A DNA stretch of 64,000 nt from the NCBI GenBank assembly GCA_900544685.1, contig UQWA01000013.1, positions 1 through 64,000 on the forward strand, written 5' to 3'. The notes below the pieces were generated by a model. The model had not been told where the DNA came from and did not search any database. It saw only the letters and a program-made list of their open reading frames with translations. Shown one piece after another: positions 33,666-42,417 of the stretch. Made by a program: the position numbers and the translations under genes. Position 1 is the stretch's first letter. Each line of letters starts with the position of its first letter. This stretch comes from an uncultured Lachnospiraceae bacterium. Its GTDB lineage: Bacteria > Bacillota > Clostridia > Lachnospirales > Lachnospiraceae.

Positions 33666-34898
33666 TCAAATTTTCTGGATCAGTTCGTATAATACCTGTA
33701 CTGCTTTGGAAAACGCTTCATACTCGGTATGTTCTACCGGGCAGTGGCTTCTGCCGTCTTTGCTTGGCACAAAGATCATGACGGTGTCAATGGACTGTCC
33801 GATGGCAAGAGCATCATGTCCGGCACCGCTTGGCATTCTCTTGTAAGAATATCCCAGGTCCTTGCAGCTTCCTTCCATGATATCCAGCATAGCCCCGCTT
33901 AACTGCACCGGTGTGATGGTCAGCTTACGGTCAACGCTGTAAGTTGCCCCTGTTGCCTGTGTCTCTTTATCCAGTTCTGTCATAATCTGAGATGCAATCT
34001 TGTCAATGATCTCATTTTCTGTGGAGCGAATGTCAATACTGAAGTCTACAGACTGTGCCACGACGTTCATAGCACTCGGTGTTACCTTCATGTATCCTAC
34101 CGTTGCTACAGTACCTGGTTTTTCTGCTCTCGCCATATCACCAATCTTGCTGATGACTTTTGTCGCAATATCTACTGCATCCTGGCGCATATCCATCGGT
34201 GTGGTTCCTGCGTGGTCAGAACGTCCGTTTACGGTAATCATATATCTCTGAATTCCCACGATACAGTCTACCAGTCCCAGTTCAATACTGGTTGCATCCA
34301 GTACCGGTCCCTGCTCGATATGAAGCTCAATAAAATGTCCGATGGATCCTTCCGGCCATGCTGCATTCACCAGATCTTCCGGAACCAGACCATAAGACTT
34401 CATGGAATCGTATACCGAGATATCATCTTTATCGGTAAAGTGCTTACACTCTTCTACCGTCATCTGTCCCAGCATACACTTGGATCCGAAGTAGCCGGTT
34501 CCGAAGCGGCATCCTTCTTCATCCATAAAGGCTGCCACGACAAAGTCGCATTCCAGATTCCTGCCCTCTTCGTGGAGCATTCTTGCCAGTTCTACTGCAC
34601 AGATGACGCCGGCAATTCCGTCATAATCTCCTCCGTTGTATACAGAATCATAATGAGATCCTGCCATAATGCATGGAAGACTTCTGTCCTTTCCCGGAAG
34701 AACACCAAAGATATTTCCCACACAGTCTTCTCTTACTTCCAGTCCTGCTTCCTTCATGATCTTTTTCAGATATTCAGCCGCATCTCTTGTTTCTCTTGTA
34801 AATGGCATTCTGGTACATCCATTACCAGGTGTTGCGGTAAAAGTTTTCAGGAAATCCAGATCATCTGCGATCTCTGCTGTTATTTTCTTTAAATCCAT
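33666..34898 (-). CDS. allC: M20-family amidohydrolase, allantoate amidohydrolase type
   Basis: A 410-residue two-metal hydrolase: GSHYDSVYNGGDYDGIAGV (metal His and Asp), FMDEEGCRFGTGYFGS, FIELHIEQGPVLD (metal ligand His) and GRSDHAGTTPMDMRQDA in the dimerisation domain, with a late metal His in PSGAGHDALAIG. It belongs to the allantoate deiminase / N-carbamoyl amino acid hydrolase / ureidoglycolate hydrolase group, which cannot be split reliably by eye. With allantoinase 2 kb away, allantoate to ureidoglycine is the likely step. It follows the symporter gene in one operon. Confidence 0.8.
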   Translation of the reverse strand: MDLKKITAEIADDLDFLKTFTATPGNGCTRMPFTRETRDAAEYLKKIMKEAGLEVREDCVGNIFGVLPGKDRSLPCIMAGSHYDSVYNGGDYDGIAGVICAVELARMLHEEGRNLECDFVVAAFMDEEGCRFGTGYFGSKCMLGQMTVEECKHFTDKDDISVYDSMKSYGLVPEDLVNAAWPEGSIGHFIELHIEQGPVLDATSIELGLVDCIVGIQRYMITVNGRSDHAGTTPMDMRQDAVDIATKVISKIGDMARAEKPGTVATVGYMKVTPSAMNVVAQSVDFSIDIRSTENEIIDKIASQIMTELDKETQATGATYSVDRKLTITPVQLSGAMLDIMEGSCKDLGYSYKRMPSGAGHDALAIGQSIDTVMIFVPSKDGRSHCPVEHTEYEAFSKAVQVLYELIQKI

Positions 34899-34973
34899 AT
34901 TCTTTCTCCTTTATCTCTCTATTCAAGGAAAGCGAACCCATAATGTTACAGGTCCGCTTTGCCCCAATCTTTT

Positions 34974-36215
34974 TTATCGATTTTCATAAGAAACTGTCTT
35001 CTTTTCGTCATATACCTCTTTATCAAAGACACCACATACCTTTGATACGATCATACCAACCATAACGTCCACGTCTACGTTCATCAGTGTACGGAACATA
35101 CCGGAGAACCAGTCGATGCCGATCAGGATCGCAACAGCTTCGGTAGGAAGTCCCATAGTTGCAGCAAAGAATGTATAGGTAACTACCATTCCACCAGGAA
35201 CTACAATGGTTCCCATACACATCAGGCATGCCAGAAGAATGGTCATGGCAAACTGTGACATGGTGAATGTCCTGCCTGTTGCCTGGCTCATGAAAAGCAT
35301 AGCCAGCACGTAACACTGAACTGCACCACAGCTGTTCATAGACATGGTGATCGGTCCTACAAAATCAGATACCTTACGGTCTACACCAAACTTGGTTACC
35401 ATATCTTCCATCTTGGTCGGCAGACAGATGGCAGAAGATGTGGTAGTAACTGCCATCATAGACATCTTAGAATACTTCTTTGGCATCTTCGCCGGGCTGA
35501 CACCACAGAATGCTGCGGTAAACGGTCCGTAGATCAGGAACTGGATCACGTCACCGATAAGCAGACATCCAAGGAACTTCAGCATCGGAAGAATAACGGT
35601 AAATCCTGTACCGCCTGCCACATCTGCCAGCAGACAGAAGATACCGATCGGTGCAAGGTTCATAACAATCTTGATGATGTTCATGATGACACCGTTGATA
35701 GCCTTGATCAGATCCATTACCATGTCATTTCCACTTGTTCTGCCATATGATCCGGCACATACACCGAAGAAGATAGAGAACAGAATACATGGCACCATAT
35801 CACCGTTTGCCATAGCACTGAAAATGTTAGTAGGTACAAAGTTAGTCAGTGTCTCGGTAATACTTGCGGATGCAACCTCTACGGCAGCTGCTTCTGTACC
35901 GATGGTCACACCTACACCTGGCTTTACAATCAGTCCAAGCGCAAGACCCAGACCGGCGGAAATCAGGGTAAATACGATAATACAGATAAACGTTACCAGT
36001 CCCATCTTTCCTGCACCTTTTCCCTCAATTCCGCCGATGGCAGCTGCTACGGATGTCATAACCAGACATACAACAGACATCTGAATCAGACGGATAAAAA
36101 TGGTGCCGACGAACTTCAGATTGGACGCCCATGGTCCTACAATGGATCCAAATACAATTCCGGCAAGTGTGGCTATAATAATCCACGTTGTCAATGACAG
36201 TTTCTTAGTTTTCAT
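34974..36215 (-). CDS. Dicarboxylate/amino acid:cation symporter (SDF family)
   Basis: A 413-residue carrier with eight helices and two re-entrant hairpins. The family loops are present as TTTSSAICLPTKMEDM (Ser-rich hairpin), MSMNSCGAVQCYVLAMLF and GMVVTYTFFA; the last helix carries GIDWFSGMFRTLMNVDVD, equivalent to the substrate-binding DRxxT-NVxGD region. GltP/DctA-type members import glutamate, aspartate or C4-dicarboxylates with sodium or protons. Sharing an operon with the allantoate-type hydrolase suggests uptake of allantoate or another ureide acid. It has an unusually long, structured mRNA leader. Confidence 0.88.
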   Translation of the reverse strand: MKTKKLSLTTWIIIATLAGIVFGSIVGPWASNLKFVGTIFIRLIQMSVVCLVMTSVAAAIGGIEGKGAGKMGLVTFICIIVFTLISAGLGLALGLIVKPGVGVTIGTEAAAVEVASASITETLTNFVPTNIFSAMANGDMVPCILFSIFFGVCAGSYGRTSGNDMVMDLIKAINGVIMNIIKIVMNLAPIGIFCLLADVAGGTGFTVILPMLKFLGCLLIGDVIQFLIYGPFTAAFCGVSPAKMPKKYSKMSMMAVTTTSSAICLPTKMEDMVTKFGVDRKVSDFVGPITMSMNSCGAVQCYVLAMLFMSQATGRTFTMSQFAMTILLACLMCMGTIVVPGGMVVTYTFFAATMGLPTEAVAILIGIDWFSGMFRTLMNVDVDVMVGMIVSKVCGVFDKEVYDEKKTVSYENR

Positions 36216-36413
36216 GTTCTCTCCTCCTTAAATGTATATACACCGTCATAACAGGAACTATCATTTCCCATTATACAAAAAAATAGTAACCTCAGGTTCT
36301 CACCCTGCAGAAATAACACCGCTATTTCTGCTGCGTTGACCTGTCTTCTTTGACCGGCCAGACACATTTGTTGAAATCTTCCGTTACTGTTTTCTTGTTC
36401 CATGTGTTTTCTA
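36216..36413 (-). ncRNA. Structured mRNA leader, candidate riboswitch or attenuator
   Basis: A roughly 200-base leader between promoter and symporter start. Predicted helices in the RNA: P1 AGUAAC/GUUACU (36383-36388 with 36285-36290) closing the whole domain; P2 UGUCU/AGACA (36360-36364 with 36342-36346); P3, nine perfect pairs (36323-36331 with 36307-36315); P4 CAGG/CCUG (36304-36307 with 36293-36296). Seven U follow P1 directly (36277-36283), as in a terminator. It matches no riboswitch consensus I can recall. Function is inference. Confidence 0.5.
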
Positions 36414-36419
36414 ATGGAC

Positions 36420-36448
36420 ATTATATAATAAAGAACATATAAAAACAA
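36420..36448 (-). promoter_or_regulatory. Promoter of the symporter-allC operon
   Basis: Minus strand: TTGTTT (36443-36448), 17 bases, TATAAT (36420-36425). It predicts a start near 36413 and a leader of about 200 bases. Confidence 0.75.
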
Positions 36449-36561
36449 CCGGAATTTAATCGTTATTTTTTCATCATAGTATCTGATTTTCCTTATTTTA
36501 TGCGAATGCTCAGCTTTATGCATTAATCAGTCCAGCAAAATTCATTGAAAAAATGTGATTT

Positions 36562-36933
36562 TCAGATTCTCAGCTCTATGTTACCGTCTTCATGGTATGC
36601 TACAGCAGTCCATTCTTTTTTTAAACCGTCTATTGTCTGGAAGTATGCTTCTTTTCCGGGAAATACCGGTCGATATTCATCAATGATTCTGTTTGCACAT
36701 GATGCCTCTTTCTCCAACAAATGATTTACTAACAAAACCAAAACTTTTATTGGATTGATACAGGCTTTTTCAAGATCTGTAATATAATAGTTATCTCCAT
36801 GCTGTATTCCGGATGCATGAACTGCTTTTGTTGTTGGATTTGCATCTGGATGTGTCCACAGAAACTGTTCTGTATTTTCAACCAGATTTCTGTATTTTTT
36901 TACTGCATTTTCTATCTGCTGTATTTTTTTCAT
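36562..36933 (-). CDS. Hypothetical protein downstream of allantoinase
   Basis: A 123-residue soluble protein with an N-terminal helix (KKIQQIENAVKKYRNL), His residues in KAVHASGIQHGDNYY, and a helical middle (CINPIKVLVLLVNHLLEKE). It starts 37 bases after the allantoinase stop on the same strand, but its ribosome site is weak (AAAAGA). No family recognised; it may be read through from the allB transcript. Confidence 0.5.
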   Translation of the reverse strand: MKKIQQIENAVKKYRNLVENTEQFLWTHPDANPTTKAVHASGIQHGDNYYITDLEKACINPIKVLVLLVNHLLEKEASCANRIIDEYRPVFPGKEAYFQTIDGLKKEWTAVAYHEDGNIELRI

Positions 36934-36970
36934 TTCTTTTACATCCCAGTCTTTCTGATGAATCTGAATA

Positions 36971-38371
36971 TTACAATGGTCTCACAAATTTTCCATATCC
37001 TTTTCTCTGTTCTTTAAACATTCCGTTCTCAGCAACTATCTTTCCACGTATGATCGTACAAATCGGAGATCCTTTTCCACTTTCTCCCTCAAAACAGGAT
37101 ACATGTCCTTTGGTAAAAAGTTTTTTCTGATCACAGATCCATGGTTTTTCCGGGTCTAAGATTACCACATCACCATCAAATCCCAATTCAAAAGCGCCCT
37201 TTTTTCCATATAAGCCGAAGATCTTCGCCGGATTATAATCCATCACCTTTGCAATCAAAGTCGGACTTAGTTGTTTTTTGTGTACAACCAGATCAAACAT
37301 CATTGGAAGAAAATACTGAATGGCATTTAGCCCTCCCCATGCTGACCAGATATCTTTTGTCTGATTGTCTTTTTCTTCATCCGCTGCCGGAGAATGATCA
37401 CTTCCGATACAGGATAATGTTCCATCTAAGACATAATCCCATAGTTTTTCCATATCTTCTTTTTTGCGCATCGGTGGTGTACATTTGGCCGGTGCCCCTT
37501 TTTCCAGCACAAATTCTTCCGTATATCCCAGATAATGCGGGCAGGTTTCCGCAGTAACCGGAAGTCCTTCATAAATAGCTTCCTTTACCAGCTGTGCTGA
37601 CATTGGATGACTGACATGACAGATATGTACCCTGCCTCCGGTAATGCGTGCCATATCAATTACATTCTTCACTGCCACATATTCCGCCCAAACATCGTGT
37701 GCATCCAGAAAATCCCGGATTTTCTCTTTTTCTGATCTTCCTTTTTTTGCTTTCATTTCCTTTGTAAGTTCTAATACCTGCCCATATTCTTCACAGTGAA
37801 ACCCACAAAGTGCTCCATATGGTTTCAGAATTTCCAGTGCTTTTCGAATATTTCCCAGATTTACTGTTGGAAAAAGATCTCCATTGGGACATGTGAAACC
37901 TTTAAACGCCGCCACACCACATTTCTGCAGATCTACAAGATCTGCCATGTTATTTTTTACAGATCCCTGCGTGTCATCATAATCTCCCACAATTCCTCCC
38001 CAGAGTGCGAAATCCACATAAGAATGCTGACTGATCTTCTCCAGCTTCTTTTCAAAAGTTTCTTTGTTTAATAAAGAAGGATTATTATTTAACGGCATAT
38101 CAATCAGGCAGGTACAACCTGCTGCCACTGCTGCTCTGGATCCGGTTTCAAAATCCTCTCGATATTCAAATCCCGGCTCATTTAAGTGCGCATGACAGTC
38201 AATAATACCCGGGAATACATAGCAACCCTTTGCATCAATTACCTCTTCTGCCTCCGTTTCTGTTCCGGGAAGAAGAAATGCAGCATATTTTTCATTCTTT
38301 ATTGCTATATCGGCTTCATAGATCCGGTCTGGCGTTACCAGTTTTCCATTTTTAATCAATACATCGTACAT
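36971..38371 (-). CDS. allB: Allantoinase (dihydroorotase-like amidohydrolase)
   Basis: A 466-residue cyclic amidohydrolase. Metal ligands are visible in DCHAHLNEPG (HxH) near residue 60, the Lys of AAFKGFTCP near 155 (carbamylated in this family), His in CGFHCEEYG and ICHVSHPMS, and Asp in CIGSDHSPA. It should open the hydantoin ring of allantoin to allantoate; a dihydropyrimidinase or hydantoinase role is possible by family alone, but the ETCPHYL motif and the ureide genes nearby favour allantoinase. Upstream lies a decayed ABC uptake system. No pucL/uricase is in the window. Confidence 0.85.
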   Translation of the reverse strand: MYDVLIKNGKLVTPDRIYEADIAIKNEKYAAFLLPGTETEAEEVIDAKGCYVFPGIIDCHAHLNEPGFEYREDFETGSRAAVAAGCTCLIDMPLNNNPSLLNKETFEKKLEKISQHSYVDFALWGGIVGDYDDTQGSVKNNMADLVDLQKCGVAAFKGFTCPNGDLFPTVNLGNIRKALEILKPYGALCGFHCEEYGQVLELTKEMKAKKGRSEKEKIRDFLDAHDVWAEYVAVKNVIDMARITGGRVHICHVSHPMSAQLVKEAIYEGLPVTAETCPHYLGYTEEFVLEKGAPAKCTPPMRKKEDMEKLWDYVLDGTLSCIGSDHSPAADEEKDNQTKDIWSAWGGLNAIQYFLPMMFDLVVHKKQLSPTLIAKVMDYNPAKIFGLYGKKGAFELGFDGDVVILDPEKPWICDQKKLFTKGHVSCFEGESGKGSPICTIIRGKIVAENGMFKEQRKGYGKFVRPL

Positions 38372-38457
38372 ATCTTTTCTCCTGTTTCCTTAAAACACAA
38401 TTACAGGTGACCCACCCTCTGCAGGCCACCTGTTTTCACCTTTTTATGCTTCTGTTT

Positions 38458-39325
38458 TTATTCTGATACTACTTCTGTTGCTGCTTCCGGAAGGACTTCT
38501 TTTAAGACAGACGGATCTCCATAAGAATCAAAATCCGGTACATTGTCAATGTTGCCCATCTCATTCATGTATTCCGCCATTCGGCAATGATGCCTGCACA
38601 TTCTTCCATGTTCTCATTAATATAATCGGTTGCTTCTACAAATGCCTTTACCAGTTTTACACAGGTATCATAGTTATTGTCATAGAAATCTTTCGTAACC
38701 TGTAAAGTAGAATAGAATTTCAGCCAGTCTACGTCTCCTTCGTAATCTGGCAGATAAGACTTGGAACCTGTGAATAACAGCTTACCGCCCATTTGCCAGT
38801 GCTGCAATCTGCTCTGATGGGGAAAGATATACCACATTAATCTTAGTCCAGTCAATACCCATCTGTTCTGCCATATTTCTTACCGCAATGTACACACCAG
38901 AACCATTCATCATACCCATGGTGCAGCCTTCCAGGTCTTTGGCACTGGTCACTTCAAAATCAGGTCCTGCTACCCCCCTGTGTACCACCAATATCTGTAG
39001 TACTGGTCAGCATCTTCATAGGAACATCTGCTGCTGCCATCTCGGTACAGGTATAAGTAGATTCACAGGAAACCGGTGCTTCTCCACTTGCAATATAAGA
39101 TGGAAGATCTCCGCTGGATTCGATCAGTACATTGGTCACATCCAGTCCCTGTTCTTCAAAAAATCCTTTTTCTTTTGCAATAATCTGCTGTGCGGAAATC
39201 TGTGGATCTGATACTCCGTAGATTGTTACCGGTGTCAGTTCTTCTGCCATGACCGGTACTGCCATCATTCCTGCAATTGCCAGAACCAGTCCTAATCCTG
39301 CTGCCATTGATGTTCTCTTTTTCAT
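38458..39325 (-). pseudogene. Broken ABC substrate-binding protein (SsuA/NMT1-like)
   Basis: Begins normally at 39325 with signal peptide MKKRTSMAAGLGLVLA and TIYGVSDPQISAQQIIAKE, a nitrate/sulfonate/pyrimidine-type solute binder. Three lesions break it: a run of six C on the plus strand (38973-38978), where five would keep the frame; a shift with loss of sequence after EQIAALANG near 38785; and a third shift near AEWRNT (38570), after which the tail resumes and ends at 38458. It must once have fed the permease upstream, probably with allantoin or a hydantoin. Confidence 0.85.
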
Positions 39326-39371
39326 AATGATCCTCCCTTTTTGTCTCACCTTTCTTTTATATATCAAGCAA

Positions 39372-39502
39372 TTATTTTTCAATTGCGCTGGTGACATCTG
39401 TTTTCCATTTAAATAGTACTTTTTCCAGAAGTGACAAGATAGCGTACATAACCGTATACAATACACCGATAATAATGATTGCCAGAAACATATCATCCAT
39501 CG
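39372..39502 (-). pseudogene. C-terminal part of an ABC permease split by the IS element
   Basis: From 39502 the frame MDDMFLAIIIIGVLYTVMYA to the stop at 39372 is the last helix and tail of a BPD-type ABC permease. Its front part lies at 41304-41583 across the IS element. Joining the two gives QWFNTMDDMFLA in frame. Confidence 0.85.
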
Positions 39503-39662
39503 TGACATGCTCCCACCACTTAAATCATAGATTTTGAAGTGGGGGCTTCTTGCTCAATGACTCTACTGAGTCAAGTATCAACAAGCTATCCTCGCGTGCC
39601 CCGCGATTTCTGTTTACCCAGTTATGGGATATTTTTATTGTCTGGACACAGACGGTTCCTGT
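39503..39662 (-). ncRNA. Candidate TnpB guide RNA (omega RNA) region
   Basis: The 160 bases after the tnpB stop contain two hairpins (GACTC/GAGTC near 39560-39573 and the right-end hairpin at 39512-39545). TnpB proteins use an RNA from this position, with the guide taken from DNA just outside the end, here the permease tail below 39503. Position-based inference. Confidence 0.5.
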
Positions 39663-40769
39663 TTATCCAGCCATCAACATACGGCGTGCTTCTTCTCGGA
39701 TGTTGATGGCTGCATTCCGGTCCCGATCCATCCGGTTTCCACATACACAGATGTATACCCTTTCCGAAAGTTTCAATTCTTTCTTTACACGGCCACATTT
39801 ACAGCATTTTTTACTGGAAGGGAAAAAACGGTCTACACGTACCATTTTCTTTCCATTCCATACCAGCTTATATTCCAATAATTCCCTAAACTTTCCATAA
39901 GCATTATCCATGACACTTTTCCCCCAATGCATGCACTGACCCATTGCTTTCATGTCAATATCTTCTACCGCAACAATATCATACGCATCTGCTATTTCAC
40001 GGCTCAGTTTATGCAGGAAATCATTTCTCTGGTTTCGGATTTTTTCATGGCATAAAGCAACACGTTTTTTCTGCCGGTCATAATTCCTGCTTCCTTTTAC
40101 ACAGTGGGACAATTTTCTCTGTTCCCTTGCAAGGCGCTCGCTGTTTTTCCTGAAATAACCGGTATTTTTTTCTTTTATGTCGTCAGAAAATACAGCCATC
40201 CCATGCATTGCATAATCAATCCCAAGGATTTTCGCTTTTTCATAATCCAATTCTTCTGCTTGGTTTTCACAGCCAGATTTTTCATATAAAAGGCTTGCAT
40301 AATACTTTCCGGAAGCTTCCATGCTTACCGTTACTGATTTCAGGCAGTATTCTGTCGGAATATCACGGTGTATTTTCATCCGGATCCATTTCAGTTTTGG
40401 AAGTTTTATCCGGTGTTCCCCTATCTGGATATTTCCATTGACCACATTTGTCGTATAACTTTTTCTGCTTCGGTGTTTTGATTTGAATTTCGGAAACCCA
40501 ATTTTAGGATCCCTGAAAAAATTCTTATATGCCTTTTCCAAATGCAGCTGCACATTTGCAAGTGCCAGGGAATCCACTTCTTTCAAAAACGGATATTCCT
40601 TTTTATACATAGCAGGTGTGTTACGCAGCATTTTTTTCGTTGTACCATATTCCCTTTTCTTATCCCCCAGCATCTGATTGTATAAAAAGCGGCAGCAACC
40701 AAATGTCTTTGCAAGCAGGACTTCCTGCTCCCGCGTTGGATATATCCGAAAACGGTAAGCTATGTTCAT
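39663..40769 (-). CDS. tnpB: TnpB RNA-guided nuclease of IS605 family
   Basis: A 368-residue protein. RuvC residues are all visible: Asp in LGIDYAMHG, Glu in AVEDIDMKAMG and Asp in DRDRNAAINI. A four-Cys zinc motif is present (KCCKCGRVKK, YICVCGN). The N-terminal wedge starts AYRFRIYPTREQEVLL. Such proteins cut DNA next to a short target-adjacent motif using a guide RNA from the element end and help the element persist. No truncation is seen. It overlaps tnpA by four bases. Confidence 0.95.
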   Translation of the reverse strand: MNIAYRFRIYPTREQEVLLAKTFGCCRFLYNQMLGDKKREYGTTKKMLRNTPAMYKKEYPFLKEVDSLALANVQLHLEKAYKNFFRDPKIGFPKFKSKHRSRKSYTTNVVNGNIQIGEHRIKLPKLKWIRMKIHRDIPTEYCLKSVTVSMEASGKYYASLLYEKSGCENQAEELDYEKAKILGIDYAMHGMAVFSDDIKEKNTGYFRKNSERLAREQRKLSHCVKGSRNYDRQKKRVALCHEKIRNQRNDFLHKLSREIADAYDIVAVEDIDMKAMGQCMHWGKSVMDNAYGKFRELLEYKLVWNGKKMVRVDRFFPSSKKCCKCGRVKKELKLSERVYICVCGNRMDRDRNAAINIREEARRMLMAG

Positions 40770-41173
40770 CTCCTCTTCTCTCCCTGTGTCTCAATATACT
40801 TACGGATAACATCAATCGGTGCGCCCCCTGCTGTCAGCAGGCAGAAACTCTGGCTCCAGAATGCTTCCTTCCAGAGTTTTTCCCTGATCTGCGGAAATTC
40901 CTTTTTTAGCAGACGACTGCTTGCACTTTTATATGCATTGATAAATTTACTGAGTTCTGATTTTGGCTGCGCCCGAAACATAACATGCACATGGTCAACA
41001 TCATGGTTCCATTCTTCCAGTGTAATCCCATAATCAGGTGCAATGTATTCCCAGATTTCTTTTGCCCGTTCTGAAATCGGATCATCCATTACTTTTCTTC
41101 GGTATTTTACAACCATGACCAGATGATAGTACATCAAATATACTGAATGTGCATTATGGTCCATTTTCTCCAT
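40766..41173 (-). CDS. tnpA: TnpA, Y1 HUH transposase of IS200/IS605 family
   Basis: A 135-residue single-strand transposase: HUH motif in DHVHVMFRA near residue 61 and the Tyr nucleophile in VIRKYIETQ near 127, with the conserved WKEAFWSQSF between. It cuts and joins single-stranded DNA at the hairpin ends without target duplication. Length and motifs are complete, so the element could still move. Confidence 0.95.
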   Translation of the reverse strand: MEKMDHNAHSVYLMYYHLVMVVKYRRKVMDDPISERAKEIWEYIAPDYGITLEEWNHDVDHVHVMFRAQPKSELSKFINAYKSASSRLLKKEFPQIREKLWKEAFWSQSFCLLTAGGAPIDVIRKYIETQGEKRR

Positions 41174-41303
41174 ACAATCAGCCCTTTCTATCGTTTCGAC
41201 TGATTGTACTATACCATATTTTCATATACAGAACAAGTGTTCTTTATATTTTTCTTGCAATTCATCTCCCACCTGCAGAGGAAGGAGAATTCTTGCCGTA
41301 TTA

Positions 41304-41583
41304 TGTTAAACCACTGTTTTGCATTGATAATCATATAGCCAAGTCCTTTGGATGCTCCCAGCATCTCAGACACCATCAGTGCTCCAAACGTCATAGCCAG
41401 TGTTACTTTCATACCTACAAACAGGTTCGGCATGGCATTGGGAATCATGACTCTGGTAAATATCTGAAACTGAGTAGCTCCCAGGCTGGTGGATGCCCGG
41501 ATCAGTACCGGCGGAGTATTTTTCAGGCCATCTGTAATATATGGCAGCATGGTCATAAAAGTACAGTAGGCAATCAGCACTCC
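41304..41583 (-). pseudogene. Middle part of the split ABC permease
   Basis: Frame LIAYCTFMTMLPYITDG through SLGATQFQIFTRVMIPNAMPN (the EAA loop that docks the ATPase) and MLGASKGLGYMIINAKQWFN, then cut by the IS. The N-terminal helices are missing; at about 41583 the frame joins the start of a racemase gene, showing a deletion that also removed the ATPase gene. Confidence 0.8.
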
Positions 41584-41687
41584 GTCTCCACTTCCACATC
41601 TGCTCTTTTTATGCGGTTTACCGTCGCCCTCACATCTGTTGTCATCTCTTCTGAGGTATTGGGATTAATTACCAGTATTTTCTTCAT
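41574..41687 (-). pseudogene. N-terminal remnant of an Asp/Glu/hydantoin (allantoin) racemase
   Basis: From ATG at 41687 (GGAGG upstream) the frame reads MKKILVINPNTSEEMTTDV, the exact start pattern of HyuE/allantoin racemases, then RIKRADVEVETE, and stops at 41574 after 37 codons where the permease remnant begins. The rest of the gene, including the Cys acid-base pair, is lost. It fits a former allantoin uptake and racemisation locus beside allantoinase. Confidence 0.8.
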
Positions 41688-41723
41688 ACCGTTTTTCCTC
41701 CGTATGATTCATAGAATATCATG

Positions 41724-41768
41724 TAAAAACAAAAAGACTGTAAGGAACCACATTGTTCCCACAGTCTT
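41724..41768 (-). terminator. Terminator of the mdh-hdr-flx-frd-fumarase operon
   Basis: AAGACTGT (41734-41741) / ACAGTCTT (41761-41768) with an inner GGAAC/GTTCC stem and a T-rich run on the minus strand, 84 bases past the last fumarase gene. Confidence 0.85.
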
Positions 41769-41851
41769 CTTGAATTTTATTTTTGTCTACTATATCACAT
41801 CTCTAATCAAATAAAAAGTATCTTTTATAAAATCCTATACCTCATTTTCCA

Positions 41852-42415
41852 TTATTCATTATGCTGTCTGAGATATTCTGCCCGTCCGCTTTCATAAAGA
41901 TTGTTTCCTTCGCTGTCGATAATGACTACCAGCGGCATATCTTCCACATATAATTTTCTAAGTGCCTCTGCGCCCAGATCCTCATATGCAATCAATTCTG
42001 CTTTTTTGATACATTTTGCAAGAAGTGCACCTGCTCCTCCGATTGCTCCAAAATATACGCCATCGTATTTCTTCATCGCTTCTACTACTTCCGGAAGGCG
42101 TGCGCCTTTTCCAATCATTCCCCTTGCACCCACAGACATCATAGTCGGTGCATAGGCATCCATACGTCCACTGGTTGTTGGTCCTGCTGATCCAATAACC
42201 TGTCCCGGTTTTGCTGGAGTAGGTCCTACATAATAGATGGTAGCATCCGTCGGATCGAATGGGATCTTCTCCCCTTTTGCCAGAGCTTCACACATTCTTT
42301 TATGACCGGCATCTCTGGATGTATAAATCGTTCCGGTTACTAATACCTGATCCCCTGCGTGAAGTGTCTTTGCCAGTTCTCTTGTCAGAGGAAGTGTAAT
42401 TTTTCTTTTTTCCAT
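41852..42415 (-). CDS. Class I fumarate hydratase, beta (C-terminal) subunit
   Basis: A 187-residue swivelling domain of iron-sulfur fumarases and tartrate dehydratases: LHAGDQVLVTGTIYTSRDAGHKR, VGPTPAKPGQVIGSAGPTTSGRMD, KGARLPEVVEAMKKY and DSEGNNLY. With the alpha subunit it dehydrates malate to fumarate. Two bases separate it from the alpha gene. The subunits are separate genes, as usual in Clostridia. Tartrate dehydratase is the family alternative, but the operon (malate dehydrogenase, fumarate reductase) favours fumarase. Confidence 0.9.
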   Translation of the reverse strand: MEKRKITLPLTRELAKTLHAGDQVLVTGTIYTSRDAGHKRMCEALAKGEKIPFDPTDATIYYVGPTPAKPGQVIGSAGPTTSGRMDAYAPTMMSVGARGMIGKGARLPEVVEAMKKYDGVYFGAIGGAGALLAKCIKKAELIAYEDLGAEALRKLYVEDMPLVVIIDSEGNNLYESGRAEYLRQHNE

Positions 42416-42417
42416 CG

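Larger units (their letters stand above)
39503..41303 (-). mobile_element. IS200/IS605-family insertion sequence, complete
   Basis: A 1,801-bp element with tnpA and tnpB in the same direction and a hairpin near each end (41257-41294 at the tnpA side; 39512-39545 at the tnpB side). Ends were placed by restoring the interrupted permease frame, which needs no target duplication, as expected for this family. The final base at each end is uncertain by one. Confidence 0.85.

Noticed and set aside
36212..36523. Open frame of 103 codons on the minus strand upstream of the symporter
   Set aside because: It covers the promoter and structured leader, has no ribosome site, and its sequence has no protein-like pattern.
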